A stretch of 64,000 bases of DNA, taken from NCBI RefSeq assembly GCF_032121415.1, contig NZ_CP135079.1, positions 3,038,001 to 3,102,000 of the forward strand, given 5' to 3'. Shown here in pieces: positions 51,826 to 59,679 of the stretch. Within the stretch, counting starts at the first letter, position 1. Each line of letters starts with the position of its first letter. This stretch comes from Streptomyces parvus (GTDB lineage: Bacteria; Actinomycetota; Actinomycetes; Streptomycetales; Streptomycetaceae). Made by a program: the position numbers and the translations under genes. Under the pieces are notes generated by a model. It worked only from the letters and a program-made list of their open reading frames with translations. It was not told where the DNA came from and did not search any database.

Positions 51826-52503
51826 ATGCGCGACGCTTACCACGAGGAACTCGACTCGATCGGGGAAGGCCTGGTCGAGATGGCCCGGCTGGTCGGCTCG
51901 GCGATCGGGCGGGCGACCACGTCCATGCTCGACGCCGACCTGACGCTGGCGGAGAACGTGATCGCCGGCGACCAGAAGGTCGACGACCTCCAGCACGACC
52001 TGGAGGCGCGCGCCATCGCGCTCCTGGCCCGCCAGCAGCCGGTGGCGACGGACCTGCGCATCGTGGTGACCTCGCTGCGGATGAGCGCCGACCTGGAGCG
52101 CTCGGGCGACCTCGCCCAGCATGTGGCGAAGCTGGCCCGGCTGCGCTTCCCGCAGTCGGCGGTCCCGCACGACCTGCACGCCACCATTCTGGAGATGGGC
52201 CAGCTCGCCCAGCGCCTGATGGCCAAGGCGGCCGAGGTCATCATCACCAAGGACGTCGATCTGGCGCTCCAGCTGGAGCAGGACGACGACGAGATGGACC
52301 TGCTGCACCGCACGCTGTTCCAGCACCTGATGGACGACCGCTGGAAGCACGGCATCGAGACGGCCGTCGATGTCACGCTGCTGGGCCGCTACTACGAGCG
52401 CTTCGCCGACCACGCGGTGTCGGTCGCCAAGCGCGTGGTCTACCTGGTGACGGGTGAGCACGCGGACGAGATCCAGGCGGCGGCTCCGGTCGAGGGCGCG
52501 TAG
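51826..52503 (+). CDS. phoU: Phosphate signalling protein PhoU
   Basis: A 225-residue cytoplasmic protein with two PhoU three-helix repeats (MARLVGSAIGRATTSMLDAD; EMGQLAQRLMAKAAEVIITK), each containing metal-binding acidic motifs such as DLERSGDLA and YERFADHAV. PhoU restrains the PhoR-PhoP response and helps Pst control. ATG 51826 has GGAGAGGGA five bases upstream; longer frames from 51766 are unlikely. The last codons and the following spacer contain a 21-bp direct repeat. The small metallothionein gene lies 262 bp downstream. Confidence 0.93.
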   Translation: MRDAYHEELDSIGEGLVEMARLVGSAIGRATTSMLDADLTLAENVIAGDQKVDDLQHDLEARAIALLARQQPVATDLRIVVTSLRMSADLERSGDLAQHVAKLARLRFPQSAVPHDLHATILEMGQLAQRLMAKAAEVIITKDVDLALQLEQDDDEMDLLHRTLFQHLMDDRWKHGIETAVDVTLLGRYYERFADHAVSVAKRVVYLVTGEHADEIQAAAPVEGA

Positions 52504-52543
52504 GCGAGGGCGGGCTGCCGGCGCGGCTCCGGTCGAGGGCGCG
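52480..52543 (+). repeat. 21-bp direct repeat at the phoU 3' end
   Basis: The segment at 52480-52500, covering the phoU C-terminus, recurs exactly at 52523-52543 in the spacer, 43 bp apart. Confidence 0.85.
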
Positions 52544-52765
52544 CAGGGGACCGGCCGGGGCGCCTCCGGCATACCACCGGCGCTCCACCGGCGTACGCGA
52601 GCCGCACATACGTTCCTGCGCGTGTGCGCCGTTGATGCGCCCGCCGGGATGGGCATGCAATGGGGCGGGGACGGTGCCATGGCCGTGAGCGGTGGGTCGT
52701 GCCGTACGTCCCCGGCGGCGGCGCACCGGCGTCCGCCGCCCAGCCGTATGCCCTGAGGAGGGACC

Positions 52766-52915
52766 ATGGCCGATTCCCCCACGACCGAACCCCAGCAGGA
52801 GACCCCGACCGAAGTGGTGCACCGAGTCGTGCTCGGCGCCTGCGGATGCGGGTCGGGCTGCGGGTGCGGCTGCCAGTCCGGTGCCCCGTGCCAGTGCGGC
52901 GGCTGCTCCGGCTGA
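52766..52915 (+). CDS. mtpA: Metallothionein-like Cys-rich small protein
   Basis: A 49-residue protein, too short for usual ORF cut-offs. The first 25 residues are acidic/polar (MADSPTTEPQQETPTEVVHR) and the last 24 carry eight cysteines at 26, 28, 32, 34, 36, 42, 44 and 47, in CGCGSGCGCGCQSG and CQCGGC, typical of a metal-thiolate cluster binder. In S. coelicolor a metallothionein gene called mtpA lies beside the phoRP/phoU locus and responds to PhoP. ATG 52766 has GAGGAGGGA four bases upstream. It probably stores or buffers Zn, Cu or Cd. Confidence 0.8.
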   Translation: MADSPTTEPQQETPTEVVHRVVLGACGCGSGCGCGCQSGAPCQCGGCSG

Positions 52916-52950
52916 CCCGTACCCGTACAGGTACACGTACGGATGCGAAC

Positions 52951-52992
52951 GCGCGGCGCCCGCCCGGTGCGAGGCCCGGGTGGGCGCCGCGC
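52951..52992. terminator. Bidirectional hairpin between mtpA and MFS gene
   Basis: Arms 52951-52967 and 52976-52992 are complementary over 17 bp with one G-T pair and an 8-base loop. Confidence 0.75.
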
Positions 52993-53015
52993 GACTGCGC
53001 TCTCCTGGATCCGGG

Positions 53016-54344
53016 TCAGCGGGCCCGTTCGACCGCCGCCGCGGGTGCGGCATCCGGTTCGGCCTGGTCCGGGCGGGCCTCGGCCGGGACGGGAGCGGGC
53101 TCGGGCAGGGCGTCGGCCGCGGTGTGCTCCTCGCGCGGCAGGTTGCGCATCAGCAGCCAGTAGCCGAGCCCGGCGACGGTGCCGATGACGGCGCAGGCGG
53201 CCCAGAGCCAGGCGGCGCCGTAGTGGTCGATCACGAAGCCGGACATCAGCGGCGCGACGAGCGCGGCCACCGACCAGGACATCGTGTACATGCCCTGGTA
53301 GCGGCCCCGGCCCTTGGCGGGCGAGAGCTGGACGACGATGCCCGTCTGGGTGGGCGCGTTCACGATCTCGGCCAGCGTCCAGACGCAGACGGTGAGGGCG
53401 TACGCGGCGACCGACCCGGCGAAGGCGGTGAGCCCGAAGCCGTACCCGGCGAGCAGCGAGGAGATGATCAGCAGCCGGCGCGGGTCGCGGTCCTGGATGA
53501 AGCGGGTGACGGGGATCTGGAGGACCACGATCAGCACGCCGTTGACGGCGATGGCGGTACCGAAGTCGGAGCTGGACAGCCCGTCCGTACCCATCGCCAC
53601 CGGCAGCCCCACATACCCCTGCTGGAAGATCAGCGACACCAGGAACGACAGCCCCACGACCCCCATGTAACGGCCGTCGCGCAGGACGGTGGTCAGCCGC
53701 ACCTCGTCCTTGGGACGCTTGCCGCCGACGGACTTCACCACCGCTTCCTCGGGCCGCGACTCCGGCACCTTCAGAAAGACGAGGACGGCGCAGACGAGGG
53801 TCATCAGGGCCTCGCCGAGGAAGCCGGCGAGGTAGCTGTACTCGGCGATGAAACCGGCCCCGGCGGAGGAGATCGCGAAGCCGAGGTTGATGGCCCAGTA
53901 GTTGAGCGAGAAGGCCCGGACGCGGTCCTTCGGGGGCACGATGTCCGCCATCATCGCCTGGACGGCGGGGCGGGACGCGTTGCTCGCCATGCCGACGAAG
54001 AACGCCACGGCGGCGATGGCGAAGGGGTGCTGCATGAACCCGAGCACCGCCACGGACACGGCGGTGGACGTCTGGGCGATCAGCATGGTGGGCCGCCGCC
54101 CGAGCCGGTCGGTCATCACGCCCGCGCCGAGCGAGGAGATGACCCCGCCGAGCCCGTGGAGGGCGGCGACGAGCCCCGCGTACGAGGCGGAGTAGCCCCG
54201 GTCCAGGGTCAGGTACAGGGCCATGAAGGTCGCGACGAACGCGCCGAGGCGGTTGACCAGGGTGCTGGTCCACAACCACCAGAACTCTCGGGGCATCCCG
54301 GAGACGGTCTCGCGGGCGGCCGTGCGCAGACCGGCGACGGACAT
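53016..54344 (-). CDS. Major facilitator superfamily transporter
   Basis: A 442-residue membrane protein with 12 predicted helices (for example LGAFVATFMALYLTLDRG; AGLVAALHGLGGVISSLGAG; GVVGLSFLVSLIFQQGYVGL; AAWLWAACAVIGTVAGLGY). The MFS loop 2-3 signature GVMTDRLGRRPTMLIA is complete. It is of the multidrug-efflux type by general architecture; the substrate is unknown. ATG 54344 has a GGGGGGAA site upstream and is preferred to 54359. It is divergent from gpmA. Confidence 0.9.
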   Translation of the reverse strand: MSVAGLRTAARETVSGMPREFWWLWTSTLVNRLGAFVATFMALYLTLDRGYSASYAGLVAALHGLGGVISSLGAGVMTDRLGRRPTMLIAQTSTAVSVAVLGFMQHPFAIAAVAFFVGMASNASRPAVQAMMADIVPPKDRVRAFSLNYWAINLGFAISSAGAGFIAEYSYLAGFLGEALMTLVCAVLVFLKVPESRPEEAVVKSVGGKRPKDEVRLTTVLRDGRYMGVVGLSFLVSLIFQQGYVGLPVAMGTDGLSSSDFGTAIAVNGVLIVVLQIPVTRFIQDRDPRRLLIISSLLAGYGFGLTAFAGSVAAYALTVCVWTLAEIVNAPTQTGIVVQLSPAKGRGRYQGMYTMSWSVAALVAPLMSGFVIDHYGAAWLWAACAVIGTVAGLGYWLLMRNLPREEHTAADALPEPAPVPAEARPDQAEPDAAPAAAVERAR

Positions 54345-54562
54345 AAGGATTCCCCCCACGGGACGGACGTACGGACGGATGCGGCAGGGCTCTCGGGTAA
54401 CACCCCCGACCCCATCCGAGACATTACGAAGCCGGGCTCACCGCCCGCCACTGGATTGACGCCCCCCGTCAATCGTCCGCACGCCGGGCGCCCGGGGCCC
54501 GGCGCTGTCCGCGTTACGGGCGGGCGCGCGGGGGTCGCACGGGTTCGATTACGCTCGGGCTC

Positions 54563-55324
54563 ATGGCCGACGCACCGTACAAGCTGATCCTCCTCCGCCA
54601 CGGCGAGAGCGAATGGAACGCGAAGAACCTGTTCACCGGTTGGGTGGACGTCAACCTCACCGAAAAGGGCGAGAAGGAAGCAGTCCGCGGCGGTGAGCTG
54701 CTCAAGGACGCCGGTCTGCTCCCCGACGTCCTGCACACCTCCCTCCAGCGCCGCGCGATCCGCACCGCGCAGCTGGCCCTGGAGTCCGCCGACCGCCTCT
54801 GGATCCCGGTCCGCCGCTCCTGGCGCCTGAACGAGCGCCACTACGGCGCGCTCCAGGGCAAGGACAAGGCGCAGACGCTCGCCGAGTTCGGCGAGGAGCA
54901 GTTCATGCTGTGGCGCCGCTCGTACGACACCCCGCCGCCGCCGCTGGCCCGCGACGCCGAGTACAGCCAGTTCGACGACCCGCGCTACGCGACCCTCCCC
55001 CCGGAGCTGCGCCCGGACACGGAGTGCCTGAAGGACGTCGTCGTCCGCATGCTCCCGTACTGGTTCGACAGCATCGTCCCGGACCTGCTCACGGGCCGCA
55101 CGGTCCTGGTCGCCGCACACGGCAACAGCCTCCGCGCCCTGGTGAAGCACCTGGACGGCATCTCGGACGAGGACATCGCGGGCCTCAACATCCCGACGGG
55201 CATCCCGCTCTCCTACGAGCTCGACGCCGACTTCAAGCCGCTGAAGCCGGGAGGCACGTACCTCGACCCGGATGCGGCGAAGGCCGCGATCGAGGCCGTG
55301 AAGAACCAGGGCAAGAAGAAGTAG
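54563..55324 (+). CDS. gpmA: 2,3-bisphosphoglycerate-dependent phosphoglycerate mutase
   Basis: A 253-residue glycolytic/gluconeogenic enzyme interconverting 3- and 2-phosphoglycerate. The catalytic His13 is in [18 protein letters not shown], the substrate-binding residues in [20 protein letters not shown], and the second catalytic His in [17 protein letters not shown]. Length and motifs are those of the dPGM family. ATG 54563 lies close to a very short leader and no strong ribosome binding site, so it may be leaderless or nearly so. A hairpin follows at 55337. Confidence 0.96.
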   Translation: MADAPYKLILLRHGESEWNAKNLFTGWVDVNLTEKGEKEAVRGGELLKDAGLLPDVLHTSLQRRAIRTAQLALESADRLWIPVRRSWRLNERHYGALQGKDKAQTLAEFGEEQFMLWRRSYDTPPPPLARDAEYSQFDDPRYATLPPELRPDTECLKDVVVRMLPYWFDSIVPDLLTGRTVLVAAHGNSLRALVKHLDGISDEDIAGLNIPTGIPLSYELDADFKPLKPGGTYLDPDAAKAAIEAVKNQGKKK

Positions 55325-55336
55325 AAAAAGTGGTCT

Positions 55337-55373
55337 GGCCCCTCACCTGCGTTTTTCGGGCAGGTGGGGGGCC
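55337..55373 (+). terminator. Terminator hairpin after gpmA
   Basis: Arms 55337-55350 and 55360-55373 pair over 14 bp with one T-G pair; the loop contains five T. Confidence 0.75.
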
Positions 55374-55442
55374 CTCGCGTTTCTCGGCCCGCAGGGCGTC
55401 CCAAGGCCGTGTGAGTGCAGGCCGCTGGGTGCGACGGGCTGG

Positions 55443-55457
55443 TTACCTCAGAGGTAA
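55443..55457. promoter_or_regulatory. TTACCTC-A-GAGGTAA palindrome
   Basis: Perfect 7-bp inverted repeat around one base, about 105 bp upstream of a small membrane protein gene. It has the size of a MerR/TetR-type operator; no adjacent regulator is seen. Confidence 0.45.
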
Positions 55458-55562
55458 TTGATGCCGTCCAGCGGGCCGCCTAACTTCAGCACTGTTCGGC
55501 GGCCCCACGGAGAATCCGCTTCCGTATCGGGCAACTCCCTTGTGCACGAGAGGAAGACAGCG

Positions 55563-55985
55563 ATGACTTCGACGCAGTACGACCGGGTTGCCTCAGACGC
55601 GGGGGCGAGGGGAACCGACGGTTTCGCGAGGTTGGCGCTCAAACTGGACGCGGTGGCCACCGGCCTCAACGGCATCGCGTACCTGGCATTCGCCACGGTC
55701 CTCGACTCCTTCTTCGGCGTCCCGACGGCGGTCCAGTACCCGGTCGGGGCGTTCCTGCTCCTCTACGCGGTGGGAGTGCTCGCCATCGGGACGCGGAAGG
55801 AGATCAGCCGCACGCAACTGATGGCGGTCGTCGTGGCGAACCTGCTGTGGGTCGTGCTCAGCCTGGTGGCGGCGGTCTCCGGTGCGCTCTCTCCGACCGG
55901 CGTCGGTGCGGTCTGGATCGTGCTGCAGAGCCTGACGGTCGGCGGCTTCGCGATCCTCCAGTGCATCGGGCTCAAGCGGATGTGA
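55563..55985 (+). CDS. Small integral membrane protein
   Basis: A 140-residue protein with four predicted helices (GIAYLAFATVLDSFF; YPVGAFLLLYAVGVLAIG; LMAVVVANLLWVVLSLVAAV; GAVWIVLQSLTVGGFAILQC). No charged motif suggests a transporter class. Similar four-helix proteins of unknown function are common in actinobacteria. ATG 55563 has AGAGGAAG upstream and follows a TTACCTC palindrome. The function is unknown. Confidence 0.75.
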   Translation: MTSTQYDRVASDAGARGTDGFARLALKLDAVATGLNGIAYLAFATVLDSFFGVPTAVQYPVGAFLLLYAVGVLAIGTRKEISRTQLMAVVVANLLWVVLSLVAAVSGALSPTGVGAVWIVLQSLTVGGFAILQCIGLKRM

Positions 55986-56055
55986 GCTCGTCCGGTCGGT
56001 GACGACGTACCGCCCGCTGAGCAGAGGTCTCGTCGGTGCTCGGGCCCAGAGGGCT

Positions 56056-56793
56056 TCAGTCCGGCTTGCGCCACACCGAGATGTGCTTGGCGGAGTCGTC
56101 CGTGAACGGCGTGCCGTCCCAGTCCCCGATCCGGCGTTCCAGCTCCAGCCCCGCGATACGGGCCATCAGGTCCAGCTCGGCCGGCCAGGCGTAGCGGTGG
56201 CGGGAGGCGCCCCGGCGGTAGCGGCCGTCGTCGTCGCGGGTGAAGTGGTGCGAGACGAGGAGCTGCTCGACCAGGTCGAAGGTGTCGAAGCCGAGATGCC
56301 GCTCGGACACGTCGAACGGCACCGCGACCTGCCCGGGCGGCAGGAACCGCAGCGGCGGCACGACCAGTTCGATGACGAAACGGCCGCCGGGGGCCAGATG
56401 CCGGGCCGCGTTCTCGAAGCATGCGACCTGTTCGTCCTGGGTGAGCAGGTTCGAGATGGTGTTGTAGACGAGGTAGACCAGGGTGAACTCGCCGGCAACG
56501 ACCGTCGTGGCCATGTCCCCGATCACCACCGGGAGCGTCTTCTCGTCGGCCTTGCGGCGGAGCACCACCGCCATCGGTTCGGACAGTTCGATGCCCGTCA
56601 CCGGTACGCCGCGTCGCCGCAGCGGCACGCCCACGCGGCCGGTGCCGATGGCGAACTCCAGGGCCTTTCCGTCTCCGGCGAGTTCGGCGAGGAGGTCGAG
56701 GGTCGGTTCGAGGACGGCGGGCGAGGAGTTCTCGGCCTCCTCGGCGTCGTAGCGGTCGGCGGTCTCCCGGGTCCACAGTTCACTGCTCGTCAC
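56056..56793 (-). CDS. Class I SAM-dependent methyltransferase
   Basis: A 245-residue methyltransferase. Motif I is LEFAIGTGRVGVPLRRRGV, followed by the acidic VTGIELSEPMAVVLR and VVIGDMATTVVAGEFTLVYL. The C-terminal half includes HLAPGGRFVIEL (motif for the last strand) and VWRKPD at the end. The substrate is unknown; the fold is that of small-molecule methyltransferases. GTG 56793 is chosen because the conserved sequence starts at TSSELWTRETADRYDAEEA; a longer frame would overlap the divergent gene. Confidence 0.88.
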   Translation of the reverse strand: MTSSELWTRETADRYDAEEAENSSPAVLEPTLDLLAELAGDGKALEFAIGTGRVGVPLRRRGVPVTGIELSEPMAVVLRRKADEKTLPVVIGDMATTVVAGEFTLVYLVYNTISNLLTQDEQVACFENAARHLAPGGRFVIELVVPPLRFLPPGQVAVPFDVSERHLGFDTFDLVEQLLVSHHFTRDDDGRYRRGASRHRYAWPAELDLMARIAGLELERRIGDWDGTPFTDDSAKHISVWRKPD

Positions 56794-56857
56794 GGGCGAC
56801 CACTCTGCCGGGCTCCCGGGACGTCTGTCGACGCAATTGTCAGTACCCCCTGCCACG

Positions 56858-57253
56858 ATGGCCATCATGACGATCCACCTCCTCACCGACATCGAGCAGG
56901 CCCTGCGCAGCAGTTGGAGCGCAGAGACCTGCACCCCGGAGTACCGCGACCGCTGGACTCCGGCCAATCCGGCGCGCGATCAGTGCGGGGTGACCGCCAT
57001 GGTGCTCAACGACCTGCTCGGCGGGGAGCTGGTCCGGGGTGAGGTCCATGTCGACGGGGTGCGCACCGACTTCCACTGGTGGAACCGGCTGGGCATGGGC
57101 ATCGAGCTCGACCTGACCCGGGAGCAGTTCGGACCCGAGGAGGTCGTCGTGGGCGGTGAGGCCGTCGTCCGGCCGCCCGGTGAGTTGCCGCGGCTCCAGG
57201 AGGAGTACGCGCTCCTGCGCGACCGGGTCGCGGCGAAGCTCGGGCGGAGCTGA
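56858..57253 (+). CDS. YunG-like conserved protein
   Basis: A 131-residue soluble protein. The stretch SSWSAETCTPEYRDRWTPAN followed by RDQCGVTAMVLNDLLGGELV resembles the YunG family, with Cys in DQCGVTA. Later RTDFHWWNRLGMGIELDLTR and LPRLQEEYALLRDRVAAKL complete the fold. The family has no known reaction. Starts at ATG 56858 or ATG 56867 are equally possible; neither has a ribosome binding site. It is divergent from the methyltransferase. Confidence 0.7.
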   Translation: MAIMTIHLLTDIEQALRSSWSAETCTPEYRDRWTPANPARDQCGVTAMVLNDLLGGELVRGEVHVDGVRTDFHWWNRLGMGIELDLTREQFGPEEVVVGGEAVVRPPGELPRLQEEYALLRDRVAAKLGRS

Positions 57254-57402
57254 GCCCCAAGTGCCGCATCCGGCCTGATCCGTGGCCGATCCGTGCCCGG
57301 CCGGGTCGGCCGGAATGCGCCTCGTACGCACTACGGTGAGCCCATGCCGACACGCCGCCCGTGACGGCACCGTCCAGGGCAAGGAGATCGAGGAGAGCGA
57401 TC

Positions 57403-57651
57403 ATGGGTGAGTCTCTGAAGACCTTCGTCGGCGGTACCGAGGTCGAGGTGCCCAACAGCATCCCGGACATCCGGGCCACGCTCCCCGAGGAGAGACGCGA
57501 GGAGTTCGATCTCGCGATCAACGAGGCGGGGGTGCACGAGATCCAGGCCGTCATGCGGCACTGGATGCTGGAGGCCGTCCCCGATCCCGAGGCCGAGAAG
57601 ATCCTGGACCGGCTGGCGCGGGACGAGGCCGAGAGGCGGAGCGTCGCTTGA
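57403..57651 (+). CDS. Small acidic protein, candidate antitoxin
   Basis: An 82-residue acidic protein (KTFVGGTEVEVPNSIPDIRA; EERREEFDLAINEAGVHEIQ) ending in a Glu/Arg-rich helix that could wrap a partner. It resembles antitoxins only in size, charge and position: the next gene starts inside its stop codon. ATG 57403 has GGAGAG upstream. It has no recognised DNA-binding fold. It could alternatively be an unrelated small regulator. Confidence 0.6.
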   Translation: MGESLKTFVGGTEVEVPNSIPDIRATLPEERREEFDLAINEAGVHEIQAVMRHWMLEAVPDPEAEKILDRLARDEAERRSVA

Positions 57652-57890
57652 GCTTCCGCATCTCCTACGCACCGCCCGCCGACGACACCCTGGCCAAGAT
57701 GCGCGACGGCGAGTCCTTCCGGGACGAGATGGTCCGCACCCTCGGCAAGGAGCCCTACGGGCACGCCTCCTCCGCCGTCAAGAGCGAACGGGACCGGCGT
57801 GAGGCGACCGTCGCCGGGGCCATCGTCCTCTACTACGTCTCCCGGTCCGTCCTGACCGTGACCGTCGTCCGGCTCGTGCCGCTGCCCTGA
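57648..57890 (+). CDS. Small RelE/ParE-like protein, candidate toxin
   Basis: An 80-residue basic protein (FRISYAPPADDTLAKMRDGE; REATVAGAIVLYYVSRSVLT; VTVVRLVPLP) with the alpha-then-beta order and terminal strands of the RelE/ParE fold. The start is a rare TTG at 57648 that overlaps the previous stop by 4 bp (TTGA). The tight coupling to a small acidic gene suggests a type II toxin-antitoxin pair; no activity can be read from the sequence. Confidence 0.6.
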   Translation: MSFRISYAPPADDTLAKMRDGESFRDEMVRTLGKEPYGHASSAVKSERDRREATVAGAIVLYYVSRSVLTVTVVRLVPLP

Positions 57891-57953
57891 TCCCCCACGG
57901 CCGCGGCGCCCCTGCCCCGTGGTGGATCAGGACAGAGGCGCCGCGGGCGTACG

Positions 57954-58763
57954 TCAGGCGAGCTTCTTGTCCTGGGCCGCCACGACCGCGGTCGGCAGCC
58001 CGAACTTCACGTCGCCGCCGCCCGCCGCCGCCAGGTTGAAGGCGAAGAAGGTCGCCACGCTGCCCCCCTTGCGCAGCGCGACCAGCTTGACCGGCATGGT
58101 GGTGCCGTCGTCCTCGGAGGTGACCGTCCAGGCCGCCGCCTCCTCGCCGCCGGTGATCTTCTCCTCGGTCATCGAGACGACCTTCGTCGGCGTCCCGGCG
58201 ACCGTGGCGGTGAAGCCGCCCGCGCAGTCCGCCGCGGCCTTCTTCAGCGCGGCGAACGCATCCGGGCCCGCCGTCCCCTCGTACGAGTGCAGCGCGACGA
58301 AGGTGGACGTCAGGTTGAAGGCGTCCTTGAACGCGTCGGCGCCGTCGCCCTTCGCCACGTCCTCCAGCGACTTCTTGCCGTCGGCCTTCGGCTCGTCGAT
58401 CACCTTGCGCTTCGTGGTGGCCACCGCACCCTTCTGCGCCACGCCGTACATGGCGTGGGCGACCGGCAGGCAGGCCTCCTTGTCGACCTTGACACCGCCC
58501 GCCGGGACCTCGTCGGCCGGACCGGCCTTGGTGACCTTCGTGCCCTCCACGTCGCCCTGGGCGAGAGCGGCCTTCTCCAGCTCGGCGGCGGTGAGCGCCT
58601 CGGCCGGGGCCTTCGGGGCCGAGCTGTTCCCGTTCGCGGTGCCCTTCTCGTCCTTGCCGTCCTTGCCGTCGGCGTCCGACGAGCCGCTGCAGGCGGTGGC
58701 CAGCAGGGCGAGGGCGGCCGCGGAGGCGGCGAGGGCGGTACGTCGTACGGCAGTGGCGCGCAT
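57954..58763 (-). CDS. Secreted/lipoprotein of unknown function
   Basis: A 269-residue lipoprotein with signal MRATAVRRTALAASAAALAL and lipobox LLATAC. A Lys/Asp/Gly-rich spacer (DGKDGKDEKGTANG) leads to a domain of about 210 residues with two Cys (CLPVAHAMYGVAQKGA and DCAGGF) that may form a disulfide, and VATFFAFNLAAAGG near the end. I do not recognise the family. ATG 58763 has GGAGA about eight bases upstream. It lies after the YbjN gene on the same strand. Confidence 0.75.
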   Translation of the reverse strand: MRATAVRRTALAASAAALALLATACSGSSDADGKDGKDEKGTANGNSSAPKAPAEALTAAELEKAALAQGDVEGTKVTKAGPADEVPAGGVKVDKEACLPVAHAMYGVAQKGAVATTKRKVIDEPKADGKKSLEDVAKGDGADAFKDAFNLTSTFVALHSYEGTAGPDAFAALKKAAADCAGGFTATVAGTPTKVVSMTEEKITGGEEAAAWTVTSEDDGTTMPVKLVALRKGGSVATFFAFNLAAAGGGDVKFGLPTAVVAAQDKKLA

Positions 58764-59099
58764 GGTTCTTCTCTCCGGTTCGGTGAGCAACCGCCCCTTC
58801 TCCGTACGGCACTTCGACGCCGTCTGGGACGGGCCGTCGCAGTGATCCACACTTTACGATCGAACCCGTGAGCGAAGGCCGGTCCGGCAAGGCCCTTCCG
58901 TGATCGTGATTCCGCTGTGATCACCCTGTGAATGGATTGTGCGGAAGGGCTGTACAACCCCTCCCGAAGGGACGTCATCCACGTCTCCGACCGGGCCCCG
59001 CCCCTCCTCCACGTTCTGTACGGCCTCGGGGTCGGTGATCCCCGGGCCGTCGGACCGAAGCCGCCGACAGGACCTGGGAGTTACGCCCGGGGAGGAGCG
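58764..59099. other. Intergenic region between YbjN and lipoprotein genes
   Basis: A 336-bp stretch with no gene that I can support. It has a lower-G+C patch (about 58840-58960) with repeated GTGATC words (58900-58923). This is the likely promoter region of the lipoprotein gene; no confident -35/-10 was found. Confidence 0.6.
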
Positions 59100-59612
59100 T
59101 CAGCTGTCGGACGCACCCCGGGTCAGATGGCTGAACGCGTCCAGGTTCCGGGTGGACTCACCGCGCGCCACCCGCCATGCGTACTCCTTGCGGATCGAGC
59201 TCGCGAAACCCAGCTCCAGCAGGGTGTTGAACGCCCCGTCGGCCGCTTCGAGGACCACGCCGAGCAGCCGGTCCAGCTCCTCGGCGGTGACCACCGACAG
59301 GGGGAGCTTGCCGACCAGGTAGACGTCGCCGAGCGAGTCGATCGCGTAACTCACCCCGAAAAGGCGGAGGTTGTGCTCCAGCAGCCAGCGGTGCACCTCG
59401 GCGTCGTTCTCGTCCGGGTGCCGGACGACGAACGCGTTGAGGGAGAGGGAGTGCTTGCCGACGATCAGGGAACAGGTCGTCGACAGCTTGTGCGTGCCCG
59501 GCAGGGTCACCACGTAGTTGCCGCGCTCCGGGCTCTCCCATGCGAGCCCGGCATCGTTCAGCGTCGCCTCGATGACCTGGGCCGCTGCTGTCTCGTCGGG
59601 TGCGTCAGCCAT
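59100..59612 (-). CDS. YbjN domain-containing protein
   Basis: A 170-residue soluble protein of the YbjN/type III secretion chaperone-like fold. Landmarks are AQVIEATLNDAGLAWESPER, STTCSLIVGKHSLSLNAFVV, HRWLLEHNLRLFGVSYAIDS and LDRLLGVVLEAADGAFNTLL. Members are thought to be chaperone-like; no partner is known for the actinobacterial group. ATG 59612 begins where conserved sequence begins. It directly follows mshA on the same strand (gap 67 bp), as in S. coelicolor from memory. Confidence 0.88.
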   Translation of the reverse strand: MADAPDETAAAQVIEATLNDAGLAWESPERGNYVVTLPGTHKLSTTCSLIVGKHSLSLNAFVVRHPDENDAEVHRWLLEHNLRLFGVSYAIDSLGDVYLVGKLPLSVVTAEELDRLLGVVLEAADGAFNTLLELGFASSIRKEYAWRVARGESTRNLDAFSHLTRGASDS

Positions 59613-59679
59613 GCAGCGAGCGTACGACAGCCCGGTGCGGGCGGCATGAGGGGCCTCAACCGTGGTGCGCCCGGGCGGC

